A DNA stretch of 20,000 nt, from contig CM022675.1 of the NCBI GenBank assembly GCA_012295275.1, positions 13,601,517-13,621,516 on the forward strand. Direction: 5' to 3'. This stretch comes from Chrysomallon squamiferum. Lineage: Eukaryota > Mollusca > Gastropoda > Neomphalida > Peltospiridae. Positions 1 to 11,526 of the stretch are shown here, in pieces; the stretch's first letter is position 1, and each line of letters opens with the position of its first letter. The position numbers were made by a program, and so were the translations under genes. The notes beneath the pieces are model-generated. The model was not told the origin of the DNA, made no database searches, and was given only the letters and a program-made list of their open reading frames with translations.

Positions 1-204
1 TTCAGTACTGCTGGCGCCCTCTCGGAGACGGGGTTTTTTGAAACTTTTAAACTGTCATGACGACGGTGACCAATCAGAATGCGTCTGACGTGTGTCTTTG
101 TTAAATTAAAAATATTTTTAATATTCGTGTTGGTGAGGATAACTTCATCTTTAATTCAGTCGCTGAATTGGTTAGATTGGGTGACTGGAAAGAGAGAGAA
201 GAAC

Positions 205-312
205 ATAATGATGATGATGATGATGATAATGATTGTGTTGATGATGATGTTCACGATGCTGATAATGTTGATTATGATGAGGTTTGTGCTGATGATGACA
301 TGTTGATTACGA
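205..312. repeat. degenerate ATG/GAT trinucleotide tract
   Basis: A pure ATG run at 208-228 followed by interrupted TGATGAT and TGATAAT units. The open frames across it consist of methionine or isoleucine runs and are not genes. Confidence 0.85.
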
Positions 313-460
313 TGATGAATACGATAATGAACGTTTAAACAAGCATCAAGAAATAAAAACTCCTCTTTAAAACAAACTAAAACAAACTTGGGGTGAAACA
401 AGACAAAACAATAAAAACGCTAAGAAATAAAACACTCAAAGATAATAACACAAGAAGTAC

Positions 461-529
461 TTAAAGAGAGTCATTCACTTGTAATAATTAAAGAGAGTCA
501 TTCACTTGTAATAATTAAAGAGAGTCACA
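461..529. repeat. 27-base tandem repeat, 2.5 copies
   Basis: Units starting TTAAAGAGAGTCATTCACTT lie at 461, 488 and 515. The first two are identical; the third is partial. Confidence 0.9.
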
Positions 530-1198
530 CACTTAGCTTTAAATTACTTTCACTGTCAAACAATTCATTTCCACAACGACGGCGGACAAATTAAATATGG
601 AGAATAAAAACATCTTAGCGAAATTAAACTTAATCGTCAAGCAATCTGGTAAGTTGTAAACAATTACAGAACAAACGAGAGAAACAACAATTTTTTGCCT
701 GCACTTAACTCATTAACTTCTTCGTCTAGATTTCTAGTACGTCACGCCACTTTACGATTATCGTAAAATGTGAACGTAAAGCGTAACGAAAAAAAAAAAA
801 AAAAAAAAAAAAACAAAGAAAGACATACAACAACAATAATAATGGTAAATGGATAATTGTTTCAAACTTGACTCGAGCTCCAGCTGGAAATACTGAAAAC
901 ACAAAATCACGTCTCAGATTTCATTTCTGATTATCTCCCCTAATTCTGCCCTCGTTTATTTCAGAAGCGGTCTGGATAGCTTTTGGAGGGTGGTGTTTGA
1001 AGGGTGGGGATAATTTTAGTTCGGTGGAGAGGGTGGCTATGAAAAGGGTGTTTGCGTGTGACTTACTGTAGGGTTGCAGATCTACGGAATGTTAAGCAGG
1101 TGTGGAGTTCGTAAGACAGTGAAACTGCAGAGACGGCAAGCAAAGAATGATATCGAAATCGTAGTAAATGGGTAATTTGTTCGATGGTATGAATGTAT

Positions 1199-1348
1199 AA
1201 AATAAATTTAAAAAACAAAACAAATTAAACAAATAAAAAAAAAAAAATACTAATAAATAAATACACAAATTAAACTAATCAAAATAAACAAATTAAAAGA
1301 AACAAATAATAATAATAATATAAAATCATATATATATATATAAAAAAA

Positions 1349-1393
<45 letters not shown>

Positions 1394-1465
1394 TAAATAA
1401 TGATAATAATAATATTAATAATAAACAAATTTAAAAAAAAAAAAAAATAAAAAAAAAAAAGATAA
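1199..1465. repeat. AT-rich block with AAT microsatellite
   Basis: Over 260 bases almost without G or C, including a TA run near 1328-1341 and an AAT run at 1349-1393, then A runs near 1432-1460. Confidence 0.9.
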
Positions 1466-1912
1466 AAATAAACAGAATCATACTTAAAAACACAAATACG
1501 TCACCAGATAGCAACCTAAATCGTCACTATTTACGTCATAATCAAGTAACTTAAAAGTGCACCACCATATTGTTATTTATTAAATCTTCCACTTACTCAA
1601 TTATCTCATTTCTAATTTTCCTCTCCGCCACAAACAATTTAGTTTTCATTGAATCTTGTTAAAGATGGTATAAAAGGAATTAAAATGAAATAACCTTGTG
1701 GAAGTCAAACAGAAGAAAGTGAAAGCTGAGTTTTCTGATCGGAGTTTGTCATGACAAACGTAAATGCGACTTGGTCAATAAAAAACGTTTAGATAATTAC
1801 AGTGGAACATTTTTCAATTTAGCAACAAGAAAAACCGTTTTGAAGTTGTCAGATGGAAAAGGATGAGTACCAAATTTATATTTCAGTTTTTTTATTTACT
1901 ATTTTTGTTGGT

Positions 1913-3297
<1,385 letters not shown>

Positions 3298-3334
3298 ATA
3301 TAATAATAATAATAATAAAAACAAAAAAAATATA

Positions 3335-3368
<34 letters not shown>
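3298..3368. repeat. AAT microsatellite
   Basis: Interrupted AAT/ATA repeats, about 70 bases, directly next to the moderately GC-rich segment 3000-3290. Confidence 0.9.
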
Positions 3369-3510
3369 TGTTGACAAGATTTTTATGTATACAAAGGAAT
3401 TTTTTAATTAATTTTATTTATTTATTTATTTAGTTATTTTTATGTGTGTGTCTCTGTGTGTGCGAATGTATGGCTTTATTCTTTCTTTCTACGAGTATCT
3501 ATGTGGTTGA

Positions 3511-3512
<2 letters not shown>

Positions 3513-3580
<68 letters not shown>
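3513..3580. repeat. CT microsatellite, 34 units
   Basis: A perfect 68-base CT run. The polypyrimidine:polypurine strand bias gives triplex (H-DNA) potential. Confidence 0.97.
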
Positions 3581-3582
<2 letters not shown>

Positions 3583-3732
3583 CAGTCTCTTATTCTATCT
3601 ATCATGCCTTATTTTTTGCATTTTTTTTTTGTTCTGTCTGTTTGTCCATCTCTCTGGCTGTTTGTGTTTCTCATACACAACCGATTTATTAATTTTCTAG
3701 TGTAAAAGAAAAAAAAAATAATAATAATAATA

Positions 3733-4284
3733 AAAAAGAGAAAAAGTACACCACCACCAACAACAACATAAAACCCATTTGAAAATATATAATATTAATA
3801 CCAATAGGGGTTAAGCGAAATGCAGTTTTTCTTATTTGTGTAATCTGTGTGAGTTTGCGAGGAAACCCTGGAGGGAAAAACGCAATTTGTAGATATCTGC
3901 GTCGATCAGACAATTCCTGCTGGACGCTTCGCGGCAATTCCGGCGTAACGCATTTAGCACTTAAAATCTTTCTATCTCAATAAAACTGCAATGTCAGAGT
4001 AATTTGAAACAATTAATTTGACCTCATCGTGACCTTAATGACGTTTCACCATGCCAAAGCTGGCTCTCGCGCGTCTCTAGGTCACAATTCACCCCCCCTT
4101 TTAATATTCTTTTTACGTCTGCATTCATCACCCCCGCCATCTTAATTTGAATTCATTTCTGTGCACATTCAGAATATTATCCGCGATTTTAATCAACAGT
4201 CAAATTCATATTTAAAATTCTTTCACGATCTCTGATACAAATATAATGTGATGAAAGTTTAAAGAAAATAAAAGGAAAAGGAAA
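3733..4284. promoter_or_regulatory. CpG-containing unique segment with AGGTCA half-sites
   Basis: This patch is less AT-rich than its surroundings. It contains TGACCT at 4019-4024 and 4030-4035, five bases apart (a perfect DR5), and AGGTCA at 4079-4084. DR5 is the classical RAR/RXR arrangement. Function is inferred only. Confidence 0.3.
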
Positions 4285-4400
4285 TAACTAAGTAAATAAA
4301 TAAATAAATAAATAGAATGCAATAAAATGAAATACTGTAAATAATTAAATAAATAAATAAAATAAAATAAAATAAAATAAAATAATATATATATATATTT
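4285..4400. repeat. AAAT, AAAAT and AT microsatellites
   Basis: AAAT units at 4289-4313, AAAAT units at 4347-4384 and an AT run to 4400. Confidence 0.9.
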
Positions 4401-4617
4401 AATACAACACAGAGACAAAGACTGAACCCAAACCACATAAAAAAAGAAAGAGAAAAACCATAAAAAAAAGTATCATTATTTTTTGTTTACTGGAATAATC
4501 AAAAATTCTAGAAATAGTCATGAAATTTTTTCTCTTCCTCCTACCAGCTCTATAACTATCACAGAAATCAGTTTATAAACAGTCAATACTGTACGTATAC
4601 AAACTGATTTTAAATTT

Positions 4618-4629
4618 TTGTTGTTGTTG

Positions 4630-4672
<43 letters not shown>
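4618..4672. repeat. TTG/TTA microsatellite
   Basis: TTG units pass into about 13 TTA units. Confidence 0.93.
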
Positions 4673-4739
4673 CAAAATTAAAGCATCACTTTAAAAATCT
4701 CATTTCCTACTCGTTGAAGAACATAAAGAAGAAATGTTT

Positions 4740-4860
4740 AACATAATTAATACAGCAATATGACGTCACAGAAATAGCTCGAGGTAAAAGTCACGTGATA
4801 AATAACTTTTGGTATTATTTCCTCCCGCCCCCAGCTAGCAACACGTGATCTTAAATCAGC
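4740..4860. promoter_or_regulatory. cluster of a CRE and two CACGTG boxes
   Basis: A full CRE, TGACGTCA (4761-4768), and E-boxes CACGTG at 4792-4797 (in GTCACGTGAT) and 4842-4847 lie within 90 bases. These bind bZIP and bHLH-zip factors. No gene follows that I recognise. Confidence 0.3.
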
Positions 4861-5216
4861 ACCTTCTCATAGACAGAACGTTATACGCCATGTTTTTCAT
4901 AAACCATCTAAAGAGCAGTGGTTTGAACGTGAACTTATCGGTTGAACGCGCCAAGCAGTCGCGATCCTTCAGCCAACAGCGTCTGAGTCCAGTCACTAAA
5001 CAAGCAACCTGTAACTTAGTTAAATACATAACACAAAACACAAAGTGTTATCATTATTATTATATTATTTGACTTTAAAATATTCAATTTTTAACATGTA
5101 ACAATTATTTACATCACTTTCTTCATTTTATTTTTATTTTTTTCTTACAACAGTTTTAAAAACAAAAACAACACACATTTTTTATATGGAACGTTTTGAA
5201 TACAAAGCCATGTTTG

Positions 5217-5217
<1 letters not shown>

Positions 5218-5273
<56 letters not shown>
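5218..5273. repeat. AAT microsatellite
   Basis: About 18 perfect AAT units. Confidence 0.95.
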
Positions 5274-5279
<6 letters not shown>

Positions 5280-5776
5280 GACAACGATGATAATGATATG
5301 ATGATTACTGATGTAATAATTAAAAGTATCACATATTGTAAATAACTTCAGGTTCCTGATTAGACTAGATTTGAACCAGAGTTCCTCAGATCTTTACAAT
5401 CTATGTTAGTCCTCAAAGATTTCAAGACAAGCAATATTGGTAAGGAACTGTACAAAACATTCTTTTTTCTTTATTTTTTTTTTAAACATTAATAATAGCA
5501 ATTTTTATTATTTTATTTATTTTATTTCCGTTATCTTATTTTTCTGCTTCACTCAGTAGAATTTTTTTTTTTTTTTTTTTTTTTTGGTTCTTTCTCTTCT
5601 GTATCTATCTCATTTTTCTATTTAACTTTTGAAATTTGTTTGCTCCCCTTAAACATTAAATCGATAAAAATCAATAAAGAAACTGACAAGTGTTTTATAT
5701 AAATGATATCTATAAATTTATTTTGCTTGTAGAGAAAATTGATTATCACTGATAAGTGCACTGCTGTCGTTTACTT

Positions 5777-5779
<3 letters not shown>

Positions 5780-5820
<41 letters not shown>
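5780..5820. repeat. GT microsatellite
   Basis: About 20 perfect GT units, alternating purine-pyrimidine sequence that can form Z-DNA. Confidence 0.96.
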
Positions 5821-5822
<2 letters not shown>

Positions 5823-6385
5823 TAACCTTCTAAGTCTAAAAACTTGTATCAAGAAGATAAATCATTCTAATTTAATATTTTTCTGTAGGTTTACATAATT
5901 ATTAAGCACATACAGACATTCAGATATACAGATTTGCAGACACATAATATAAAAGAAAAGAAAATAGGAAAAAACTAAATATGTACTGTGTTATTTATGC
6001 TACTAAGTGTTAAAAAGGATAAAAATAAAAATAAAAATTGTCCAGAGCTACCATAAAAATGTAAACAGAAATATCTAACATTTCTTAATAATTATTTAAA
6101 TTATAAAACTACAGTTTAAACTGTTTCATAGCTTAGTATTAAAAATTTTGTTTAGTGCATCATAAATTTAATGTTCTTATTAATCTTAGTGCAAAGAAAG
6201 TAAAGAAACTGGGGACTCAGTCTTCTGGGACTTTTACAGCAACCACGATGCGATGACATTTATCTATTATGTATGTACTCGTTAAAACATGATTTTTTTA
6301 CAGAGACACAAGTACAAAAAGACTTACAGACATATAAATAAGTACACAAGTTGAGAAAGACATACTAACAGACAGCCATACATGT

Positions 6386-6388
<3 letters not shown>

Positions 6389-6421
<33 letters not shown>
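6389..6421. repeat. CA microsatellite
   Basis: About 16 perfect CA units, within or just beyond the likely 3' UTR end. Confidence 0.95.
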
Positions 6422-6423
<2 letters not shown>

Positions 6424-6583
6424 AAATATGCATGAACATCCATACATATATATAAACATACAGACAACCTGAATTTAAACAATAACCTTAACAATTATGT
6501 ATTGTATTATTATTATTGCTACCTTTATTTTTATTAAAATAATAAGAAGAAATTAAAAATAAAATTATAAAACAATCTTGTTC

Positions 6584-6589
6584 TTTATT
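6584..6589 (-). terminator. candidate poly(A) signal AATAAA, second
   Basis: A second canonical hexamer 50 bases beyond the first, which could serve as an alternative site. More follow near 6523-6535, so 3' UTR length is open. Confidence 0.3.
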
Positions 6590-6633
6590 TAAATCTGAGA
6601 TCAAAAATGGGGCTGTTTTAAATACCAAATGCT

Positions 6634-6639
6634 TTTATT
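6634..6639 (-). terminator. candidate poly(A) signal AATAAA, proximal
   Basis: This is the first canonical AATAAA on the minus strand after the stop codon, about 350 bases downstream. A TATAAA variant lies nearer at 6754-6759. In such AT-rich DNA the hexamer occurs often by chance. Confidence 0.4.
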
Positions 6640-6987
6640 TTAAAAAATTTTTGTTTTTTTTGTTGCAATCTATAAAATTAAAGGCATATAACAAATAACA
6701 TAAAAAAAAAAATGGTTTTCCAACCCCACCCCAAAAAAATCAACATAAACTTATTTATAACTTTTATCCTTCATTATTAACAAAGCATGGCGCTCATTGG
6801 TATTTAAAACAATAACTTGTAAGAAAAAAAAGATAAATGCATTAAGGATATTTATCTCGATATCAACAGTATTTTAAGTTAAAAAAATAGAAAACTATTA
6901 ATAAAATAGCACACTTAAAGGAAAACAACTTCTTTTTTTTAAGTAAACGTGGCCAAATTAAATTTTCGGCAGCTATCACATAATTTA

Positions 6988-7380
6988 TCACTGGGCAGAA
7001 TTCTCCATGGGGACGACTCCTACGCCAACGCCCCCTTCGTGTGCACTCATTGACGAGACGAACGTCCACGTGTCTGTAGCAGGGTCGTACATCTCCACGC
7101 AGTTCAGGTTGGCCTGGCCGTCGTAGCCGCCGATGGCGTAAACCTTCCCGTAGGTCGCAGCCACGGCAACGCGACTTCGCTTTACCTTCATCTGTTTGAC
7201 GTAGTCCCAGGTGTTGCTGGCGGGGTCGTAGCGCTCGACGGTCTTCAGAAACATCGCGCCGTCGTAGCCGCCGACGGCGTAGAGGTGGCCGTTGAGCGCC
7301 GCAACACCCAGACGACATCGTTTTGAGTTCATCGGCGCAACACTTCTCCACAGACCGGACGTCATGTTAAAACATTCAAC
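6988..7380 (-). CDS. KLHL18: KLHL18 exon 11 (kelch blades 4-6, stop codon)
   Basis: The last coding exon has 393 bases: 130 codons and TGA at 6990-6988. It starts [14 protein letters not shown], continues [21 protein letters not shown] with [11 protein letters not shown], then [21 protein letters not shown]-type strands with [14 protein letters not shown]. It closes with HEGGVGVG and the short tail VVPMENSAQ. The two GGYDG doublets and paired tryptophans define blades 5 and 6. It is clearly richer in G and C, especially at third positions, than the surrounding introns. The acceptor is tttttggttcag. An overlapping open frame at 6863-7351 is a shadow of this exon. Confidence 0.92.
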   Translation of the reverse strand, partial: VECFNMTSGLWRSVAPMNSKRCRLGVAALNGHLYAVGGYDGAMFLKTVERYDPASNTWDYVKQMKVKRSRVAVAATYGKVYAIGGYDGQANLNCVEMYDPATDTWTFVSSMSAHEGGVGVGVVPMENSAQ

Positions 7381-8283
7381 CTGAACCAAAAATAATAATA
7401 AATATTAAAAAAAATAAAAATAAAGTAAAATATAATAATTATTAAAACAAAAATGAAATAAAATAAAGCATAATAAAAATATAACAAAACAAAACAAAAA
7501 TAAGATAAAATAAAAAATAAATTGCTAGGGAGTAAAGCTTGGTGACTCAGTCTTTAGTAAGTTTGAAACAATGACTATTCTCCTGTTTCAAAAAATGTCT
7601 AAGTCTGTTTATTTTAATTTATATAAAATAAATTAAATACCTACTATTACTCTATACTACCATTAGTAACACAAAACTACCACAATTTTACTATTACTAT
7701 GGTAGCTTCTACAGAGAACTATCATATTATTATTACTACTAAAATACTACTAATAATATAAATTTCTCTTTTAAAAAAAGAATAAAATAAAAATAAATAA
7801 AAATGACCTTCTTCCTAAGAAAAGAAAATGTAACACTGAATAAATCATAAACTATCTTCATCAATATATTTATTAAGAACAAACTTTTTACTTACATTTC
7901 ATCTGTGTGTATTTAATAACTTTAATTCACTTATTTACAATTACAAATGTAATTAAACTGTTTCTTTACACCTCACTTTCTATGTAGTAATAAATATGAT
8001 GAAAACAAGAACAAAGTGAATATTTAAGAAACAAACCGAATCAAAGATGGACAGACCATCGTGTCCACCACATGCGTAGATTTCTCCATGAAGAACTGCA
8101 ACTCCAGCAGCACTGCGATATTTGTGCATACTTGTAGACATCATCCATCTGTCAACACAAACATAAACATGTAATGTCTGTGTGTATGTGTCTGTGTGTG
8201 TGTGTGTCTGTCTGTGTATGTGTGCAGCATTTGTGCATACTTGTAGGCATCATCCATCTGTCAACACAAACATAAACATGCAC

Positions 8284-8331
<48 letters not shown>

Positions 8332-11300
8332 TGTGTCCATGTGCAGCATTTGTGCAGTGTAGGCATCATCCATCTGTCAACACAAAGTTTTAATACTGTT
8401 GTCTGTCTCACACAGAAATGTGAGTGTATTTTGTTGATTTGTGTGTGTGTAAAACTTACATGTTAGACTTAGGGTGTGTGCTCCACTGAGCGAAGGGAGG
8501 AGACACCATCATCCACCTCCAAACCAAACATAACCATGCACTGATCTGCACCCAGTGCACTACAACAACAACAACAACTTTCAGTGTGTAACAACAGTAA
8601 TGTGTAATAATGCCTAAGTGGATTATTGTGTCTCGATAATAACAATAACAATAACTATAATAATATTATATAATAATAAAACAATAATAACAATAACAAT
8701 TTAAAATAAAGTAAAAATAACAATTGTAATAATAAAAAAATAATAATGCTCCAATAACAATTATAACAACAAGAGTAACCTCCAATGACAGTAATAATGA
8801 TAATAATACAGGTTGAGAAAGCTTTATCCAAAAACAGACCAGAATTATGTCAGAGTTCTACTTTTTCAGATTTTGAAATGTATGGAGACATTGCATGACA
8901 ATAAAATCTTAGTCAAAATATGAATTTCATTTAATTTTCATTTACAGCTTATACAAATAACAATTGCAAAATAATAAAATAATAATAATTTTGTGCATTA
9001 AACAATTATAACAACAGTAATAATGATAATAATAATAATAACAACAAAACAACAACAATACCATCCAAAACATTTTCTGTCTATAAAAATTATGTCAGAG
9101 TTGACTTTTTCAGATTTGAGAGAAAAGAGAAATGTGGACAGAAGATGACTGATACAAAGATGGTTTCATTAATTTTTGAATATAAAGGTAAACAAAAAGA
9201 TGACAGACAGATCAGGTAATAACCTTCTTTTACAGTTCATTGTGGCAACTCGTTTCCAACGGCGACAGTGAGGATCAAAAACTTCCACTGTACACAACCT
9301 CTCTGTTCCATTGTAACCTCCAATAGCATAAAGCAATCCTAGATATAAAAATACAAAAATAAAATAAATATCTTAATTATTCAAATAATGGTTTTATTAT
9401 AACCTCCAATAGCATAAAGCAATCCTAGATATAAAAAATAAAATAAATATCTTTATTATTCAAATAGTTTTATATGAAATTATTCAAATAATAGTTTTAT
9501 TATAACCTCTAATAGCATAAAGCAATCCTAGATATAAAAATACAATTAATATCTTTATTATTCAAATAGTTTTATATGAAATTATTCAAATAATAGTTTT
9601 ATTATAATTTGCAATGGGATAAAGTAATACAAGACCTGAAAACAAAATAAATATCTTAATACAAAATTATTCAAATAATGGTTTAAATTATTCAAATAAT
9701 ATGACAACACACAATAATTCTAGATACAAAAATCTTATTATCAAAAAATAAATATAATACTTTGATATAAAAAAGAATATTTGTATTTTGTGTACAGCAG
9801 CCGTATTTTACTACATGAGCTAAGCAAGATACAGAACAAAAAAGAAAAGAAAAGAAAAGAAAGATTGTAAGAAGGATAGACTGAATAAAAACAGAAAGAA
9901 AGAAAGAAAAACTGAAGGAAGGAAGCAGCAATTACAAAGAAAGACAGAAAAAAAGAAAAGAAACAAAATTTAAAAGGAATAAATGAGAGGAAAGAAATGG
10001 GGAAAAAGTGGGGAAGAAAATGGGTAAACTCACCATTGAGTACAGACACACCCACCCTACTCCTCATAGTACTCATAGCCTCTGCTATCACCCACCTCCC
10101 CACAACCGGGTCAAAATACTCAACTGTGCTCAGTGAGTCACCTACAAAAATACAACAAATTCTTCTTTGTTTTTATATGTAATTTAACTGTCAGGTAAAA
10201 ATAATCAGTTATAAAAATTTGATCATGTTTAAAAAATTAAATTAATTTAAAAATGAAATAAAGTAAAATAATAATAACAATAATAATAATAATATTAATA
10301 ACAATATTAATAGTAATAGTAATGACAGTAATGAAAAGAAAATAGATAATAATAGTAATAATAATAGTAATAATAAAAGAAAACAGAATAAGAACAATTA
10401 TTTTTAGATGGTGTGAAGATATGACGTGACAATGCTGTAGTTGTTGATGTACAAACCTGAAGATGTGAGGCCACCGACAGCGTAGATGACACCAGGGATG
10501 TCAGTACAACATCGTGGTCGTGTTTTAAACGTCTGCAACAGCATCCTCCTCTCTGGCATCAAGTGGTAATCACGTGCTTCGTCCAGCAGGTCTCTGAGAA
10601 ATATTTCAATATTTGTTTTACTCACAATTCAGAAACATTTTGTTTAATTACGTTTTAGTTTCTGTTTCTTTTCTTTTTTTTTCTTTTTTCTTTTCTCTTT
10701 TGTTGGGTTTTTAAATGAAAACAGGTTTAATTCAGAAATATTCAGTTTTAATATGCTTTAGTTTTTATTGAGTTTCTATTTAAATCAAAATGAATTTATA
10801 ATTCAAATATTTATTTTTAATGTTTTTTGGGGGTTTTAGTTTTTATTTAAATCAAAAACACTTTAATTCTGAAATATTTAGTTTTAATTTTTTTTGTTAT
10901 TTAAACCAAAAATAGTCCACATTATTAATGTTTTATACAACAGAATACAGATTTTGTATAATTTTGTGTGTATGTGTGTGTGTGTGTATATATGTTACTA
11001 TGTATATGTATGTATATATGATTAGAAATAGCTAATCCTTAATATTAATTTTTCAAATACAAAATATACATATTTTATTATACAAATCCCAATACACTTT
11101 TTTCTTTTTTCTTTCAAATCAGAAATGTTTAACTGTTACAATTATAAATATAAAACTGGTTTAAAATGAAAATTAAACATAATAAAATTCTTTTTCTTTA
11201 CTCAAAAAAAAAAAAAAAAACCTACAAATATATATTGCTTTTTCTAAAAATTACAAACACAACCATAGTAACTATCTTGAACATTTAACATGACTGAGAC

Positions 11301-11483
11301 AATGTCAATCAGTACACACAAACACAAAACATGGAAGTAATTCTGAATATATTTACACTACTTATTATTTATTTATTTATTATTTATTATTAATTATTAT
11401 TATTATAATTATTATTTTTATTATTATTACTATTATTATTAGTAGTAGTACTATTACTATTATTATTACTATTATTATTATTA

Positions 11484-11526
<43 letters not shown>

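Larger units (their letters stand above)
1..1198. other. distal downstream flank, no gene seen
   Basis: Mixed-complexity sequence with the ATG tract, the 27-base repeat and an A25 run at 789-813. It begins with a moderately GC-rich stretch that has a CTCF-like core (TGGCGCCCTCT) and a CCAAT box (ACCAATCAG, 70-78). No coding region is supported. Confidence 0.6.
4861..6583. other. proximal downstream flank, no gene seen
   Basis: AT-rich sequence with microsatellites at 5218, 5562 (T24), 5780 and 6389. The short open frame at 4845-5072 has no recognisable domain. Confidence 0.6.

Noticed and set aside
79-401. Open frames across the ATG/GAT tract
   Set aside because: Methionine and isoleucine runs from a trinucleotide repeat.
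3444-3700. Two overlapping open frames with serine-leucine runs
   Set aside because: They arise from the CT microsatellite; no start context, domain or splice support.
4845-5072. A 75-codon open frame after the CRE/E-box cluster, and its antisense
   Set aside because: Unique sequence but no recognisable domain, codon bias or splice context; length is within chance.
6863-7351. A 162-codon minus-strand open frame overlapping exon 11
   Set aside because: It is an arginine-rich shadow frame over the GC-rich kelch exon; the kelch frame is clearly the real one.
8152-8466. Open frames of threonine-histidine and cysteine-valine repeats on both strands
   Set aside because: They are translations of TG/CA runs between the exon 10 edge copies.
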